From Hippopus hippopus (taxonomy: Eukaryota > Mollusca > Bivalvia > Cardiida > Cardiidae): a DNA stretch of 64,000 nucleotides. Under the pieces are notes generated by a model. It was not told where the DNA came from. It saw nothing but the letters and a program-made list of their open reading frames with translations, and did no database searches. Position numbers and translations under genes: made by a program. The stretch is taken from positions 5,045,501 to 5,109,500 of the forward strand of contig OX328108.1 in the NCBI GenBank assembly GCA_946811185.2. The letters run 5' to 3'. Below are positions 45,901 through 54,779 of the stretch, piece by piece; the first letter of the stretch is position 1; each line of letters opens with the position of its first letter.

Positions 45901-47226
45901 TTTGTAGTCTGCAAATAATTTCAAATTTGACCAGTAGACAATTTTGTCGTATGGTAATTGGTTAAAAGACCAACACCTTAACCACTGAAGCTAAAGAGAA
46001 TTCTCCCTAATGCATTTGTTGGGTATTGATTTTCTACGGGAAGAAGCTATGCAGTAAGGAAGGAGTGATCTCCCATAACAGGCAGCCAGTCAGATGGCTT
46101 ATTTTCTATTAAAAGTAAATTATACATTTATGTAGGATAGCATTGAAAACAGGCCAGGATCAGTGTTGGAATTTTTATTCTTAAATTGCTGAGTAAATGA
46201 GGGCTCCATGGCATTTTGTCTAAAAACATTTTTAACATTCTATCCTGTATCCTGTGTGCATTTGTTTATGTATCCTCGATCTGTGATTGACTATAATGGG
46301 ACTTGCTCACAACATTGGCTAGTAGATCGAAAAAAAAATTTTTTTTTTTCCTAAAGTACATAGGATGATCACATGGAGCTAAACTATTTCTTATTTAATG
46401 ACTTTTTGCTGAAAACATTTGTAGATTCACCCTGTTGCTTAGCTGCCTCTTGTTTTCTTCCGTATTACTCTCATAAATCAAACATAACTGAACCAGTTCT
46501 AGATAAAAGGATCAAATTAAAATGTATCAGCGATGTATTTATTGTGAAACTGCATGCAAACTTTTACTCGTTGTCTGTTCAACTTTAGACATTTTTTGTT
46601 CGTTGAAATTCCACAAAGTTTCACTTTGACGAAATGTTGTATTCAGTGAAATTAGCAAGATGGGTCTTTGGCGAAAATGTTAACAACAAATTGGATTTTG
46701 ATGAATACCACGCTAGTTACCCTTTTCAACAATTTTTTGGTCTGAATTTCATACATTATATTGGACTGTGTAAATCAAAGCTCAGAAAACAGGCTTGTTG
46801 CTGTCTGTTACTGATCTAGCATGTCCAAAATATCAACTTTATTATGGTTTACTACATTGTATGAAATTGCTTCCGAATGTTCTTAAGATTGTTTCTTGTG
46901 TTGTCCTTTGCTCTCTTCTGTTTTCATCACTTTCAAGAATAATGATTACTTTCATGCATAAAGGAAATTCCTTTTATACCGTTTTGGAAAAGCAGAATAT
47001 TGAACACAAGGAAAAAAAAAAAAAAAGGAAAAAGCATCCACCTTTCAATTTTGTACCCTGCCTTACAAAAATTGTCAAAGTAAGTACACATACAAACAAT
47101 ATTTTCAATGATATAGAAGAATAAATTAATCTTTTTTTTTTCATTTATTTTCAGGAGGATTGCATTGCGAGGTTTAAACATCTAGCAGAGCTTGTCAAAC
47201 AAAAGAAGCAGTCAATACAGTCATGA
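30812..47226 (+). CDS. DNAJC1: DNAJC1, complete ten-exon gene (ER-membrane J-protein with two SANT domains)
   Basis: Ten exons join in frame into 569 residues (human protein 554). Residues 1-29 form a hydrophobic signal segment; the J domain spans about 48-112 with HPD at 75-77; one membrane helix lies at about 134-156; a charged cytosolic coiled region follows (164-306); SANT1 is at about 307-346 (AGDWTDEDYVNLSKAY) and SANT2 at about 510-564 (NWSQNQQVILEWALRQYP ... EDCIARF). DNAJC1 (ERdj1/Mtj1) uses its lumenal J domain to stimulate BiP ATPase; its cytosolic side binds ribosomes, and SANT2 contacts serpins in mammals. An upstream in-frame ATG at 30707 exists, but 30812 gives a proper signal peptide. 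Introns are loaded with MITEs and tandem repeats; intron 1 is GC-AG. The minus-strand RIF1 is the divergent neighbour. Confidence 0.93.
31205..32190. mobile_element. Possible 1-kb TIR element in DNAJC1 intron 1
   Basis: GCGAATTTCGCTAGTAATCG near 31213 and GGCGAAATTCGATTACACC near 32165 are inverted relatives, and the outer bases TATAGG/CCTA also mirror. The interior is non-coding. Confidence 0.45.
32820..33022. mobile_element. CCCTTTACC MITE, diverged, DNAJC1 intron 1
   Basis: A hairpin with diverged core (CTGGTAGCCAG) and the terminal TTGTTTGGTAAAAAGTTAA. Confidence 0.5.
33068..33298. mobile_element. CCCTTTACC MITE ending 22 bp before DNAJC1 exon 2
   Basis: A 231-bp copy with TTAA at both ends; the core palindrome is partly eroded. 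It leaves only 22 bp of intron before the exon 2 acceptor junction. Confidence 0.7.
33321..33422 (+). CDS. DNAJC1: DNAJC1 exon 2 (J-domain HPD)
   Basis: 34 codons, acceptor TTTACAG, donor AAA|GTATGA. It carries KKAYRKKTLLLHPDKN, the helix II-HPD-helix III core that contacts Hsp70. Confidence 0.95.
33427..34267 (+). repeat. Tandem duplication of about 149 bp of intron 2, first copy split by a MITE
   Basis: The sequence beginning GATCACATGTTTCT at 33427 recurs at 34118. The first copy is split at TTAA by the element at 33509-34054; the second keeps an uninterrupted TTAA at about 34200-34204. Confidence 0.8.
33509..34054. mobile_element. TTAA-flanked MITE with AGGTGG ends, copy 2
   Basis: A 546-bp direct relative of 16655-17202 with the same TTAAAGGTGG / CCACCTTTAA termini, inserted into DNAJC1 intron 2. 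Confidence 0.8.
34284..35803. repeat. Composite repeat with 166-bp tandem units, DNAJC1 intron 2
   Basis: TTTTAGCTCACCTGAGCAC at the left is mirrored by CAGGTGAGCGATCC at the right, followed by a GGGCCATCTTAGCCCTCTTG tail. Six units start at 34556, 34722, 34888, 35056, 35222 and 35387. The left third carries GTCCGTCGTGCG-type runs. Confidence 0.7.
36225..36271 (+). CDS. DNAJC1: DNAJC1 exon 3 (end of J domain)
   Basis: A 47-base exon with acceptor TTTTTAG and donor AAA|GTAAGA; encodes LVAVYEVLKDEEKREK, J-domain helices III-IV. Too short to appear as an ORF by itself; found by splice signals and protein continuity. Confidence 0.92.
36590..36825. repeat. Foldback repeat of the GAGCATGGCTC family
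   Basis: Inverted halves around 36735 (GTCAGCCT..AGGCTGAC), ending in ACAGAGCATGGCTC. Related copies lie near 7965-8215, 55895-56143, 58307-58549 and 61113-61265. Confidence 0.5.
36844..37015 (+). CDS. DNAJC1: DNAJC1 exon 4 (membrane segment)
   Basis: 172 bases; YNNVLENGLPDWRQPVFYYR matches the family closely, then the helix SGLILGLIITIGQYFVLWAS. Donor AAG|GTATAT. Confidence 0.95.
37783..39028. repeat. Eight tandem 158-bp units in DNAJC1 intron 4
   Basis: CCTTGTCCGGATGATA recurs at 37791, 37949, 38107, 38265, 38423, 38581, 38739 and 38897: exactly 158 bp each time. Every unit has AAAGGTCAAGGTCACAGTG, which contains tandem AGGTCA nuclear-receptor half-sites. The array follows a TATGCCCCCCTTC lead-in at 37690 and a GGTCGGTCCGTC run. 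Confidence 0.85.
39475..39774 (+). mobile_element. tRNA-derived SINE (family 1), exact target duplication
   Basis: A 300-bp SINE with A and B boxes and a CAATCAATCAATCA tail, flanked by the 12-bp duplication ACATTTTGTTAT (39463-39474, 39775-39786). It ends 47 bp before DNAJC1 exon 5. Confidence 0.88.
39822..40104 (+). CDS. DNAJC1: DNAJC1 exon 5 (cytosolic charged region)
   Basis: 283 bases, rich in K/E/R, including NLWPVTITKWAISIPAKF, which parallels the conserved segment after the membrane helix. Acceptor TTTTCAG, donor TTTG|GTATGC. A SINE is inserted just upstream of the acceptor. Confidence 0.9.
40164..40407. mobile_element. CCCTTTACC MITE, complete, DNAJC1 intron 5
   Basis: A 244-bp copy bounded by TTAA at 40164-40167 and 40404-40407; the core has a small insertion. 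Confidence 0.7.
40900..41128. mobile_element. CCCTTTACC MITE, complete, DNAJC1 intron 5
   Basis: A 229-bp copy with both TTAA ends; core arms read CTGGTTACCAACA. A more worn copy lies just before it (about 40503-40855). Confidence 0.65.
41138..41400 (+). mobile_element. Worn SINE in DNAJC1 intron 5
   Basis: It retains GTGGCTCACAGG, TAGTTTAAACCTAGGCC and the body phrase GGAATGCATGGATATG of family 1, strongly diverged. Confidence 0.35.
41483..41628 (+). CDS. DNAJC1: DNAJC1 exon 6
   Basis: 146 bases, coding EQKKLRKKNRPVEIEN onward to KYPQR; low-complexity acidic linker before SANT1. Acceptor CTGCAG, donor AGG|GTAAGT. Confidence 0.9.
42257..42376 (+). CDS. DNAJC1: DNAJC1 exon 7 (SANT domain 1)
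   Basis: Exactly 40 codons, AGDWTDEDYVNLSKAYIRFP to PVAE: the first SANT domain. The first of two nearby AGs (42255-42256) is the acceptor that keeps the frame; donor GAG|GTAAGT. Confidence 0.93.
42386..42830. repeat. Composite-repeat fragment, DNAJC1 intron 7
   Basis: It starts with ACCCCCCACCTACGAAGTAG and contains CAAAGGTCAAGGTCAAAGG, related in style to the 37.7-39.0 kb array but with only two diverged units. Confidence 0.45.
42896..43105. mobile_element. CCCTTTACC MITE sharing its TTAA with the next copy
   Basis: From TTAA at 42896 to TTAA at 43102-43105, with a shortened core. Intron 7 of DNAJC1. Confidence 0.6.
43102..43329. mobile_element. CCCTTTACC MITE, complete, DNAJC1 intron 7
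   Basis: A 228-bp copy with a good palindrome around 43188; its left TTAA is the right TTAA of the preceding copy. It ends 88 bp before exon 8. Confidence 0.7.
43418..43481 (+). CDS. DNAJC1: DNAJC1 exon 8
   Basis: A 64-base exon, VTKKSKEMKGNVQMTLSSNV, closing SANT1. Acceptor TTTCCAAG, donor CAAG|GTAAGT. Confidence 0.87.
44422..44654. mobile_element. CCCTTTACC MITE, DNAJC1 intron 8
   Basis: It begins TTAAACCCTTTACC and has a clear hairpin around 44510; the right TTAA has become TTGAA. Another worn copy (about 44230-44425) abuts it on the left. Confidence 0.65.
44799..45334 (+). CDS. DNAJC1: DNAJC1 exon 9 (linker and start of SANT domain 2)
   Basis: 536 bases. A poorly conserved linker includes NRLRKRNKPAK, similar to the basic patch of vertebrate DNAJC1, then SANT2 begins at NWSQNQQ. 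Acceptor TTTCAG, donor AAG|GTATGG. Confidence 0.92.
45737..45965. mobile_element. CCCTTTACC MITE, complete, DNAJC1 intron 9
   Basis: A 229-bp copy, TTAA at both ends, almost perfect hairpin centred near 45825. Confidence 0.75.
47155..47226 (+). CDS. DNAJC1: DNAJC1 exon 10 (C-terminus)
   Basis: EDCIARFKHLAELVKQKKQS and stop TGA at 47224-47226; completes SANT2 and the lysine-rich tail. Acceptor TTTTCAG. No AATAAA was seen close by; a MITE starts 31 bp after the stop. Confidence 0.93.
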   Translation, partial: EDCIARFKHLAELVKQKKQSIQS

Positions 47227-47257
47227 CAGAGGACAGACAAATATCTCTATAAGTTGT

Positions 47258-47474
47258 TTAACTCTTTACCAAACAACAAAATTTCAGACTTGTCGATAAT
47301 GAGATCTTTTACAGACGACAAATTTAGTGTGGTCCAAGTTGAGGATTTCATCTCTGAAAGGGTAGAAAATATTGTGGGAAAAGGAGAAAATGCTGGTTAC
47401 CAGCATTCTCTCCTTTTCCCACAATGTTTTCAAAACCTTCTTTCTCAGGGTCGTTAAACTCGGGATTGTGTTAA
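47258..47474. mobile_element. CCCTTTACC MITE in the presumed DNAJC1 3' UTR
   Basis: It starts 31 bp after the DNAJC1 stop codon and has a long hairpin around 47400. Its right TTAA (47471-47474) is shared with the next copy. Confidence 0.7.
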
Positions 47475-47700
47475 CTTTCCCAAACAATCCCCTGATTTAG
47501 CAACCCTGACGAGAAAGGCTTTTAAAAACACTGGGAAAAGGAGAAAATAATGATAAGTAGCATTTTCTCCTTTTCTCAGAGTGTTCCTTATTTAAATATG
47601 GTGTCAAAGATAGAAATCATCTTTGGGGGTACGTTTAATTCGTCTGCAAATCCTTTCAGTGTATTCAATGCCAAAATTTCATTGTTTGCTAAAGAGTCAG
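47471..47700. mobile_element. CCCTTTACC MITE, second in the pair after DNAJC1
   Basis: It begins TTAACTTTCCCAAACAATCCC and keeps the hairpin arms around 47545; its right end is worn. Confidence 0.55.
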
Positions 47701-48285
47701 GGCAAAAGAAATTCTTCTGCTATTGCAGAAAAACTACCAATCATTGTCAAAAAAGGTTTAAACCCATTGTAGACAGACAAATTGTTTGAACAATGCCAAA
47801 AAAGATCGTGTAGAACAAGATCAGAATGATGCTGTATCTGTGTATGTGACATTTTCATTACATATTCTGATCAGACAAGCCTGAATCCCTTACCTTTCAA
47901 TTTAGAGTTTTAACAACCGTGAAATACAAGGCTTTGAAAACAATTTGTCCCACAATGTTTCCTACCCCATCAAAGACAGAAATCATCCTTTGAACTACAT
48001 TTATTTTGTTGTCTGCAAATGCTTTCGATTTGGTCAAGTTCAAACTTTTGTCGTTAATGGTGGCATCCAAACAGATTTTATGTGGCAAATATTTGAGAAA
48101 ATCTTAACCAGGTAACCAGCATTTTCTCCCTTTATTACAATGTTTTTTAAACCCTTTGGAATGACAAATCCAATTGTTTGTCATATTGAATTTGACATGT
48201 GCAAATGCTTGTAATTTGGACAAGTCTAGATTTTTTTTTTTTCATTTGTGAAAAAGTTAAGTTTCAACTGAGGAAAATTCTTTTT

Positions 48286-49408
48286 TAGCTCCACTGGCCG
48301 AAGGCCAGCAGGCTTATGTCATGGCCCGGTGTCCGTCGTGCGTCCGTCCGTCCATGCGTCCATTCGTGCGTGCTTGCATGCATTAACTTTTATTTCAAAC
48401 ATCTTCTTCTCTGAAACAACCCATCCAAATTTGATGAAACTTCACAAAAATGATCCTGCCATGGTCCTCTTCAGAATTTCTTGAAAGAATTTGATTCCTT
48501 CTAAAACTGTGGTTGCCATGGCAACAAAAGCGAAAAATATTTGAAATCTTTGAAAATCTTCTTGTCTGAAACCATAAGGCCCAGGGCTACCAAATTTGGC
48601 ATGTAGCTTTATCTAATGGACCTCTAAGAAATTTCTTCATATTATAGCCCTGGGGTCAAAATTGGCCCCATGCCAGGGATCACAAGTTTAGCATGGGCTT
48701 ATATAGTGACTTCAATTTAAATAGTAATCAAGGGAAATAACTCCTGTTTATAAGATAAAGTTCGTTACTATTTACCTCCCTTGATTATCAAGCTGCTGTA
48801 ATACATGATTGATGTTGATATTCAAGTTTTTTGGATAGGACATGTTCTGTTTACAGTTAGAGTGATTTATTTTGATATAAGTAGTTATGCTCACATGAGT
48901 GGAATATTTAACTTAAAGTAAGGTTTCTGCCATTCAGTTTTCTTTCCAGAACTTTACCTTTCATGGCAATGAATAAACCTACTTGTACTCACTGACATAA
49001 TCTTTGCACTTAAAAAGATATGACTTTTTTGTTGGGCAGAGGGGTGGTTATGTTTTCCAAGTAAGTTTATTACCATACAGACTTTTTATGCTGTATGTCT
49101 CTGTCATTGCCAATTAAGTGCATGATACCTTAATTTTACTCTTTTAGAAAGGACAATTTTTTTTATTGATCCAAGTTAAAAGCCATTGCAGAAGACAAAT
49201 TGAATGTAGCTTAAATGATTATTTTTGTCTTTGATAGGTTAGGAAACATTGTTGGAAAAGGAGAAATTACTGGCTGACAACATGTTGTCCTTTTTCCACA
49301 ATGTTTTCAAAAGCCTTCTCTTTAAAGGTCATTAACACTTCGATTTGTGTGGTAAAGGGTTAAAAAGCCAGTGGAGCGATACAGGGCCATCATGGCCATC
49401 TTGTTTTA
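48286..49408. repeat. Composite repeat with AGCTCCACTGGC ends
   Basis: TTAGCTCCACTGGCCGAAGG at the left is mirrored by GCCAGTGGAGCGATAC at the right, then GGGCCATCATGGCCATCTTG. The design matches 34284-35803, with different terminal bases. A CCCTTTACC MITE (about 49140-49364) sits inside its right end. Confidence 0.6.
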
Positions 49409-49429
49409 TTTATAATGTAGGCATCATGG

Positions 49430-49586
49430 AATGTAAATTCTTGAAATTAGTTTTGGGAAGGGTAGAAAACATTGTGGGAAAATGAGAAAATGCTGGTTAC
49501 CAGCATTTTGTCCTTTTCCCACATTGTTTTCAAGAGGCTTCTTTCTCAGGGTCCTGAAAACCAGGGATTGCTTAGAAAAGGGTTAA
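49430..49586. mobile_element. CCCTTTACC MITE, left end lost
   Basis: The palindromic core around 49500 is good and the right end is GGGTTAA at 49580-49586. Confidence 0.55.
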
Positions 49587-50394
49587 CATATCTGTAACTT
49601 AAACATGTGACAACAAAGAGGGGCATTACATGGAAAAGAAAGTACATGTATCTGTATTCAATGAAATTTGAAACATTGTGGCAAAAGTATGTTTTGCTTG
49701 TAACAAGGAATTGCTCCTTTTGCTTCTACTGTTTTTGATGGCTATCCTCTGGGGGTAATAAATCATGTTTGTCAAGAATTGATAATTGATTTTTAACAAA
49801 GTTTCAGTCTTTCATTTCATTTCAAATTTTGTTGAACGGTTGTCAAAAAATGTAGAAATAAATGTAAATAAGTTTTATAGCGAATGCTTCTGATTTAAAA
49901 AATATATATTTACAAGTGTCATTGTCTTGTCTTATTTTGAGAATAACAAGGTACAGATCATTGTCTGTCTGTCTGTCTGTTTGTCTGTCCGTGTCAAACC
50001 AGGTGGTGCAGTTGGTAGCATACAACACTTGAAATAAGGGGGTCGCTGATATAAATTCTCAGCTGAGCTGATTTCTTTCTGAAGATTGTTGACAGTCATT
50101 GGGACAGGGTTCATTCCTCTCTAACATTTGATCATTGTTTCAACAAAGTTAAGTGGGAAAGTAGCCAGTGACATGGGAAGTATATTTTGCGAAGTAGAAC
50201 TCATAATGGAAACTCCAGGAAAGCATTGATATGTACACTGGTTGCCGCAAGATAACTAAAATAATGTTAAAAATGGTGTTAAATACGCAATTTTGCAAAC
50301 ATATTTGCTGTTACACACAACAAAGCAACGCTCGATTGAGAAATATCATAATCACTGATTTCCTCTTACTCTCAAATTTCTAGAGAGGAAAAGG

Positions 50395-50690
50395 CCGAGC
50401 CCCGGTAGCTCAGTCGGTAGCGTACAGGACTTGAGAATAGGGGGTCGTGGATTCGATTCCCTGGCTCGGCCAATTTCTTTCTGAGGATTGATGATAGTCA
50501 ATGAGACAAGATTCATTCCTCTCTTACCGCTGGCCATCGTTTCGACGATGGTTTTGTGTGAAAGTAGCCAGTGACTTGGGAAATATATTTTGCGAAGTAG
50601 TACGGATAACGGAAACTCCAGGAAAGCATTGATATGTACACTGGCTGCCGCAAGATAACTAAAGTAATGTTTAAAATTGTGTTAAAAACC
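50395..50690 (+). mobile_element. tRNA-derived SINE (family 1)
   Basis: It has the tRNA-like head GCCGAGCCCCGGTAGCTCAG and GTGGATTCGATTCCCTGGC, then the family body. The head folds like a tRNA, but the body shows it is a SINE. Confidence 0.75.
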
Positions 50691-50793
50691 AAATAAATTT
50701 ATCGGCATTTAGCACACATCGTTGCAAACAGATTTACCGTTACACACCACAAAGCAACGCTTGATTGAGAAAATACCACACATCACTGATTAA

Positions 50794-51013
50794 ATGGCCT
50801 GCAACATGCGAAAAGGGACATTCGGACATTTGCGTAAAGTGTCGTCTCGGATCCGAAACGACAGTTTCCGTTTTTATGTAATTTTCTGTTTACGCAAGTC
50901 TACTGTAGCACAAAATCTAATGTAGTCGTAAAGCGGACTGCGCAGGCTGATCCGAGACGACACTTCAGGCAAATGTCAGAATGTCCCTTTTCGCGTGTTG
51001 CAAGCCATTTCAT
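50794..51013. mobile_element. Foldback MITE with about 60-bp inverted ends
   Basis: AAATGGCCTGCAACATGCG at the left and its inverse near 51000 bound the unit; arms share GACATT..GACGACACTT and GGATC. The other linker copies show the uninterrupted target. Confidence 0.7.
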
Positions 51014-51316
51014 CTTACTCTCAAATGAGCTGAATCTTGGAAAAGCTGAGCCCCGGTAGCCTTGTCAATAATGTACAGGACTTGAGAACAGGGAGACGTG
51101 GATTCGATTCCCTGGCTCGGTCAATTTTTTTATGGATGATAGTCATTGAGACAAGCTTCGTTACTCTCTTACCGCTGACCATTGTTTCATGTTATTGCGG
51201 AAAGTGGCCAGTGACTTGGGAAGTGTATTTTGCACAGAAGCACTGATAAAAGAAACTCCAGGAATGCATTCGTACACTGGCTGCCGCAAGATAACTAAAA
51301 CAATGTTTAAAATGGT

Positions 51317-51533
51317 GTCAAGGATAGGCACCCTAATGGGATCCGTGCAACTTCGCCTTTCATCGCCGTATAAACGCACAGATTCCGCTAAGACTCGGGT
51401 AATCCGTAATCGATCAGCCGATAGACAATGGTTCCCCGCATCGATTACGGATTACCCGAGTACTTAGCCGAATCCGTACGATTTTGGCGACGGAAGGCGA
51501 TGTTACACGAATCCCATTAGGGTGCGCTATCCT
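51317..51533. mobile_element. Foldback MITE with CACCCTAATGGGAT ends
   Basis: AAGGATAGGCACCCTAATGG at the left is mirrored by the end CCATTAGGGTGCGCTATCCTT, with arms of about 48 bp. An inner inverted pair (ATTACGGATTACC) adds a second stem. The neighbouring units supply the empty site GTGTTAAAAACC. Confidence 0.7.
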
Positions 51534-51689
51534 TAAAAACCAAATAAATTTATGAGCATTTAGCACACATGATTGCAAACAGATTTACTGTTACACTCAA
51601 CAAAGCAACGCTTGATTTAGAAATATCACACATCACTGATTTCATCATACTCTCAAAATTCGTAATCTTTTAAAGAAAACAAGTTTTCA

Positions 51690-52748
51690 TTCCTTTATCA
51701 AACAATCCCTCAGGAGGAAAGCTTGTGAAAACATTGTGTGGAAAGGAGACGAAATGGTTTCTGGCATCTTCTCCTTTTCTCACAATGTTTTCTAGTAATG
51801 CAACTCTTTACCACTGACAATTTTTTAAGTGGTTCAGATTTAAAGCATTTGTTGATGATTTTTTTGATATCCCCTCTTCCCACAATGTTTTCAAAGGCTC
51901 AAACCTGAGGGTCTTTAAAACTAGGGATTTTGTAGTACACGGTTAACCTTACACCACACAATCCAAAGTTTTAAGGACCCTGAAACAGCCTCTTGAAAAT
52001 ATTTTGGGAAAAGGAGAAAATCCTACTTATCATCATTTCCTACTTTTTCCACATTGTTTCCAAAAGACTTCTTCAGGGTCATTTAAACTTTGGATTGTAT
52101 GGTGAAGGGTTAATCCTTTAGCACAAAATCCCTAGGCTTCAAGACCCTGAAGAATGAGCCTTTTGAAAACATTGTGGGAAAAGGAGAAAATGCTGGTAAC
52201 CAGCATTTTCTCCTTTACCCTGAATGTTTTCTACTTTTTCATAGACAAGTCCAATTATTAAAAAAAAGGTGCTCTTATGTTAAAGGATAGAGACAACTCC
52301 CACTGTAAAATGTATGTCGTCTGCTTTTGAGTATGGGGGAGGTTTACACTGTCTGGTTAAAAGTTAACTGAACCGTTGGAGCGAAAAATCATCTCACTTT
52401 TTAACCCTTTACTGAGCAATCCCAAGTTTTAACCACCCTGAGGAAGAAGGCACAAGAAAACATTGTAGGGAAAAGCAGAAAATGCTGGTAACCACAATGA
52501 TATAGATCTACCCTTTTACAGACAAATCCCATTATTTGAGTCAAGTCTACCACACAGTAAAATTTAGACTAGTCCAATTTCAAACCATTTGCAGACGACA
52601 AATTAAATGTTAATGAAAATTTTTGGTTTTGAAGGGGTAGAAAACATTGTGGGAAAAAGAGAAAATGCTGGTTACCAGCATATTCTCCTTTTCCCTCAAT
52701 GTTTTCAAAAGGGTCGTTGAAACTCGGGATTGTGTGGTAAAGGGTTAA
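51690..52748. mobile_element. Chain of about five CCCTTTACC MITEs
   Basis: Copies at about 51690-51795, 51800-51946, 51943-52113, 52110-52367 and 52400-52748 are joined, several sharing a single TTAA (51943, 52110). Most have lost part of the core; 52110-52367 keeps the perfect palindrome. Confidence 0.6.
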
Positions 52749-53490
52749 CATTAATTTGTCGTCTGCTTATGCCTTCAATTTGGAAAAATCAGAAATTTTT
52801 ACATTTGGTTAAGAGTAAATAAGCGATTATCTTAACATCCCATCTGTATCAGCTATCGCTTGTCGATTTTTCACAATTACATACTTTTAAGCACCCACAG
52901 GTCTACTCCCTCTTGAGATAAACAAGTTATTTCGTTGAAATGATATTCCCCGCCGAAAAAAGACCTTTTTTGATAGAAACATATAAGAGGTATTGTGTTT
53001 TGCATGTAGGCCTACACGTGGTCTTTTTGTTATTGGTCCATTATCAACTTGATTATAAGCCCCCTTTTTCCATGACATGGTATTTCATTGAAATTAAAAC
53101 AATTAATGATTGTCTGTGGCTTATGATAAACAATTTAAATATGAAGTTTCATAAAATTTTGTGTAGGAATTAAGGAGATATTGGTCCATAATGGAAATAT
53201 CCTTCAATCCCCCTTTTTCCATGACACGACATTGAATAAAAACAAAAACAAAATAGTATATCGGCGGACTATCATAAGGAACACATGTATGAAGTTTCAT
53301 CGATTTTCGTCCAAGATTTTAGAAGTTTCTTTCCGGACGGACGGACAACGCAAAAACTTTATACCTCCGCCTGCGGCGAGGGATAATTACATGTAGATCA
53401 CTGAACCACAGGCGACTGTTTTGTGACAAACTTCTCCATAGATATTATGTAGTATAGAACTATATATATACTAGTACATGTACTATATTT

Positions 53491-53790
53491 GGCCTGCCCG
53501 AAAAACTCAAGTGGAAAAGCACCAGACTTGTAAACGGCTATTCTCGGGTCACATGAGGGTGTGAGTTCGATCCCTAAAGCTGGCCACCATAAAATTACTA
53601 AAATCATGTCTTTCGGATGAGACGTTAAACCTAGGTCACTTGTGACGGTGCTGCTCACTGAGCACGATAAAGAACAAGACGTTTCTTAGGATTGGTTTTA
53701 TCGTGGATTTTGCCGTGTCACTCGTAAAATAACCAACAGTCTTCTGTGTGCGTCAACTATATGGGAAATCGGTGGCGACATTCTAAATAA
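53491..53790 (+). mobile_element. SINE family 2, worn copy
   Basis: Head with GACTTGTAAACGG, GGGTGTGAGTTCGATCCC and body phrases shared with 60271-60571 (GGATGAGACGTTAAA, GACGGTGCTGCTCAC, CGGTGGCGAC). Confidence 0.55.
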
Positions 53791-54779
53791 ACGAAAATAG
53801 GTCATAAAATATTACATTTTATTTCATGCTTTCCGGTAGGATATCGAGAAATAGCAGTGAAAATATTTTTCGATATTACACGGGTACGACCAGTGAAAAT
53901 ACCGATTTTCATGTTCTTGTTGCGTAGGTAAATTGCGCGTGCCTCACAACCAGATGGAAATATGACGTCATTTACCTTACATTTCTCGCGCTTGACGTAA
54001 TATTGTAATGCGTTGCTATGCGGGAGGGGTACGCCACGGGGAATAACGGAAAAGAACTGTACTGGATTTTGATAAAGCTCCTCCCAGAAAGGGTTAAAAG
54101 CATGAAATAAATAGAGTATTTGTTTTTTTCGGTGAAAGATCGAAATTTAATTCATCTCGTGAACACCATCGGTAATATTTTCACTCGTGGCTGCGCCACT
54201 CGTGAAAATATTACCGATGGTGTTCACTCGATGAAATAAATTTCGATCTTTCACCGAAAAAAACAAATATCCTCTATGTCTCGATGGCGAAGTTTATCAT
54301 AAAAATGCTCGTTTGTGCTCTGAACATATCCTGTGATTTATAAGTATTCAAAATGAATTGATTTTGATACCTGTATACATGTGAATACTTGGTGGTAACC
54401 AACATTTCCCCATTCTACCACAACGATTTTTACTCTATTAGAGACAAAACCCACCACTTGAGTCATATTGCAGTAGAGTTTCCACAAATAGTAAAGATAA
54501 AGTCCGATTTATCTTTTTCTTTTCATTTTTTTTTCTACATGTTAGAAATATGTTAACACTAAAAGGTCCAAATACAACTTTTGTCGTTTTTAGACAATCT
54601 AGATCACGACCAGACAACACAGAACGTACAGTCTGATCTATTATCTGTACTGTCCGCTACTTTGTAAAATACTCTGGCAAAAACACATTTGATATTGAAT
54701 TAATTGAACCTGTCTGTTTTCCTGAATGACATAGTGCATTTCATGTATTTGACATTTTGACGAATTATGTTGAAGTCCT

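Larger units (their letters stand above)
49990..51665 (+). repeat. Tandem triplication of a SINE-containing unit
   Basis: Three successive units (about 49990-50394, 50395-51045, 51046-51665) each have a family 1 SINE followed by the same roughly 120-bp linker (ATTTAGCACACAT, CAAAGCAACGCTTGATT, CACTGATT, ACTCTCAAA). The second holds an extra foldback element, the third another. Confidence 0.7.

Noticed and set aside
50398..50472. tRNA-like sequence with A and B boxes
   Set aside because: It continues into a SINE body that recurs at other loci, so it is the SINE head and not a tRNA gene. The same holds for 15498, 39475 and 60271.
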